From: Streptacidiphilus sp. 4-A2
Lineage (GTDB): Bacteria > Actinomycetota > Actinomycetes > Streptomycetales > Streptomycetaceae
NCBI GenBank assembly: GCA_014284505.1
Contig: JAAFYY010000001.1
Location: 6,993,845 to 7,057,844, forward strand
DNA length: 64,000 bases
Direction: 5' to 3'
A program made the position numbers and the translations under genes. A model generated the notes under the pieces. It saw only the letters and a program-made list of their open reading frames with translations, ran no database searches and was not told where the DNA came from. This document shows positions 63,428-64,000 of the stretch, piece by piece. Within the stretch, counting starts at the first letter, position 1. Each line of letters begins with the position of its first letter.

Positions 63428-64000
63428 GTGGCGTCGTACCAGTCCACTTGGGCACCCGTGCAGTCCGAGGCATCGCAGCGCCCCGCGGGGATCGCGCTGG
63501 GCCTCGCGGCCATGGCAGCGGTCGGCGCCTCGGGCGCGATCGGCCTGGCCACCCCGGCCCGCGCGGCGACCATCAGCGACACCCTCACCACCGGCACCCG
63601 GCCGTCGCTGAGCGTGCAGGACCACTTCTCCGGCGAGGGGCCCGCCGGTGCCACCGCACTGAGCGGGCGGTCCACCGACCCCGGCACCGCCCTGCTCGAC
63701 CGGATCCGCGGTCAGGCCGCCCAGCAGCGCACCGACTCCGGGGACGCCGCCCGTCGTCAGGCCGCCCAGCTGGCGGCCGCCAGACTGGCCGCCAAGGCCG
63801 AGGCCGAAGCCGCCGCCCAGGCCCACGCCGAGGCTCAGGCCCGGGCGGAGGCGGAGGTGCAGGCGCGCGCCGAGGCGGAGGCCCGGGCGCAGGCCGAGGC
63901 GGAGGAGGCCGCGGCTCAGGCAGCGGCCCAGGCGGCGGCCCAGGCCCACGCCGAAGCCGAGGCGCACGCCCAGGCGCAGGCCCAGGCTGAAGCCCATGCC
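63428..64000 (+). CDS. Secreted Ala/Glu-rich coiled-coil protein (probable cell-wall hydrolase), 3' truncated
   Basis: First 191 residues; runs out of the window. GTG 63428 follows GAAGGAAAGGAG. Long signal peptide (GIALGLAAMAAVGASGAIGL, ATPARAA; cleavage ARA|AT), a linker with DTLTTGTRPSLSVQDHFSGE, then more than 75 residues of AEAEARAQAEAEEAAAQAAA-type helix. Streptomycete wall hydrolases (NlpC/P60, M23 or Rpf) often have such a stalk before the catalytic domain, and the upstream c-di-AMP riboswitch supports that; the catalytic domain itself is outside the window. Confidence 0.7.
   Translation, partial: MASYQSTWAPVQSEASQRPAGIALGLAAMAAVGASGAIGLATPARAATISDTLTTGTRPSLSVQDHFSGEGPAGATALSGRSTDPGTALLDRIRGQAAQQRTDSGDAARRQAAQLAAARLAAKAEAEAAAQAHAEAQARAEAEVQARAEAEARAQAEAEEAAAQAAAQAAAQAHAEAEAHAQAQAQAEAHA

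Overview
The window is high-GC actinobacterial DNA of streptomycete type (Streptomyces, Kitasatospora, Streptacidiphilus or a near relative). Evidence: a bldC-like developmental regulator beside a valine dehydrogenase gene, a complete conservon (cvnABCD), a tRNA-Glu/Asp/Phe cluster, and genes packed with ATGA, GTGA and TGATG overlaps. No species can be named from the sequence alone.

Data quality. More than half of the obvious genes are broken by single-base gains or losses, often inside G or C runs, and several genes carry two to five. One of two tRNA-Asp copies shows the same kind of damage. I treat these as read or assembly errors: spans run from the true start to the true stop, with the approximate break noted. 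Exact start codons and C-termini of such genes are provisional.

Layout. 0-3.4 kb: vdh, a conserved hypothetical gene, bldC. 3.6-6.9 kb: tRNA-Asp, a VIT-family transporter, a two-gene fluoride channel operon under a probable fluoride riboswitch, and a TetR gene. 7.0-11.5 kb (minus): a putative catabolic or lipid-modifying operon (M24 peptidase-like, EphD-like hydrolase/SDR fusion, hydrolase/reductase fusion). 11.8-15.8 kb: a flavin electron-transfer module (ferric-reductase-like membrane protein, FMN-binding protein) followed by a two-component system. 15.8-21.2 kb: cupin/zinc-ribbon protein, YeiH-like transporter with divergent LysR, ArsC-like protein, S9 peptidase. 21.4-24 kb: Uma2 remnant, HigBA-like toxin-antitoxin pair, tRNA cluster, small zinc protease, lipoprotein. 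24.3-26.6 kb: DEAD-box RNA helicase with an RGG-rich tail, then tRNA-Lys.

26.97-38.8 kb is the main accessory region, probably an integrative element. It lies directly after tRNA-Lys, is bounded by a 37-bp near-perfect direct repeat, and carries a tyrosine recombinase, phage-type HTH regulators, a 519-bp element with 33-bp terminal inverted repeats, and a solitary GcvH-like gene. Its most interesting content is a ribosomal peptide cluster on the minus strand (32.56-28.91 kb): a precursor peptide, an ATP-grasp ligase and a PIMT-like methyltransferase, all overlapping. This is the gene set of graspetides; the Asp-Gly in the precursor and the methyltransferase point to an aspartimide-bearing ('imiditide') product. 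Four small overlapping genes, two with cysteine pairs, lead into the operon.

38.8-49.8 kb: secreted proteins, an S-adenosyl methyltransferase, a sigma-factor-like gene with partners, a SigK/RskA-type sigma/anti-sigma pair, a TetR-controlled operon (DUF4865, CMD-like, phosphotriesterase-like), a LysE exporter and an LCP ligase. 50.2-58.4 kb: an osmoprotectant ABC transporter (OpuC type) whose binding-protein gene is separated from ATPase and permeases by the conservon. 58.6-64 kb: MarR/MFS divergent pair, UppP, a thioredoxin-like lipoprotein, a VOC protein, and a c-di-AMP riboswitch in front of a secreted coiled-coil protein cut off by the window end.
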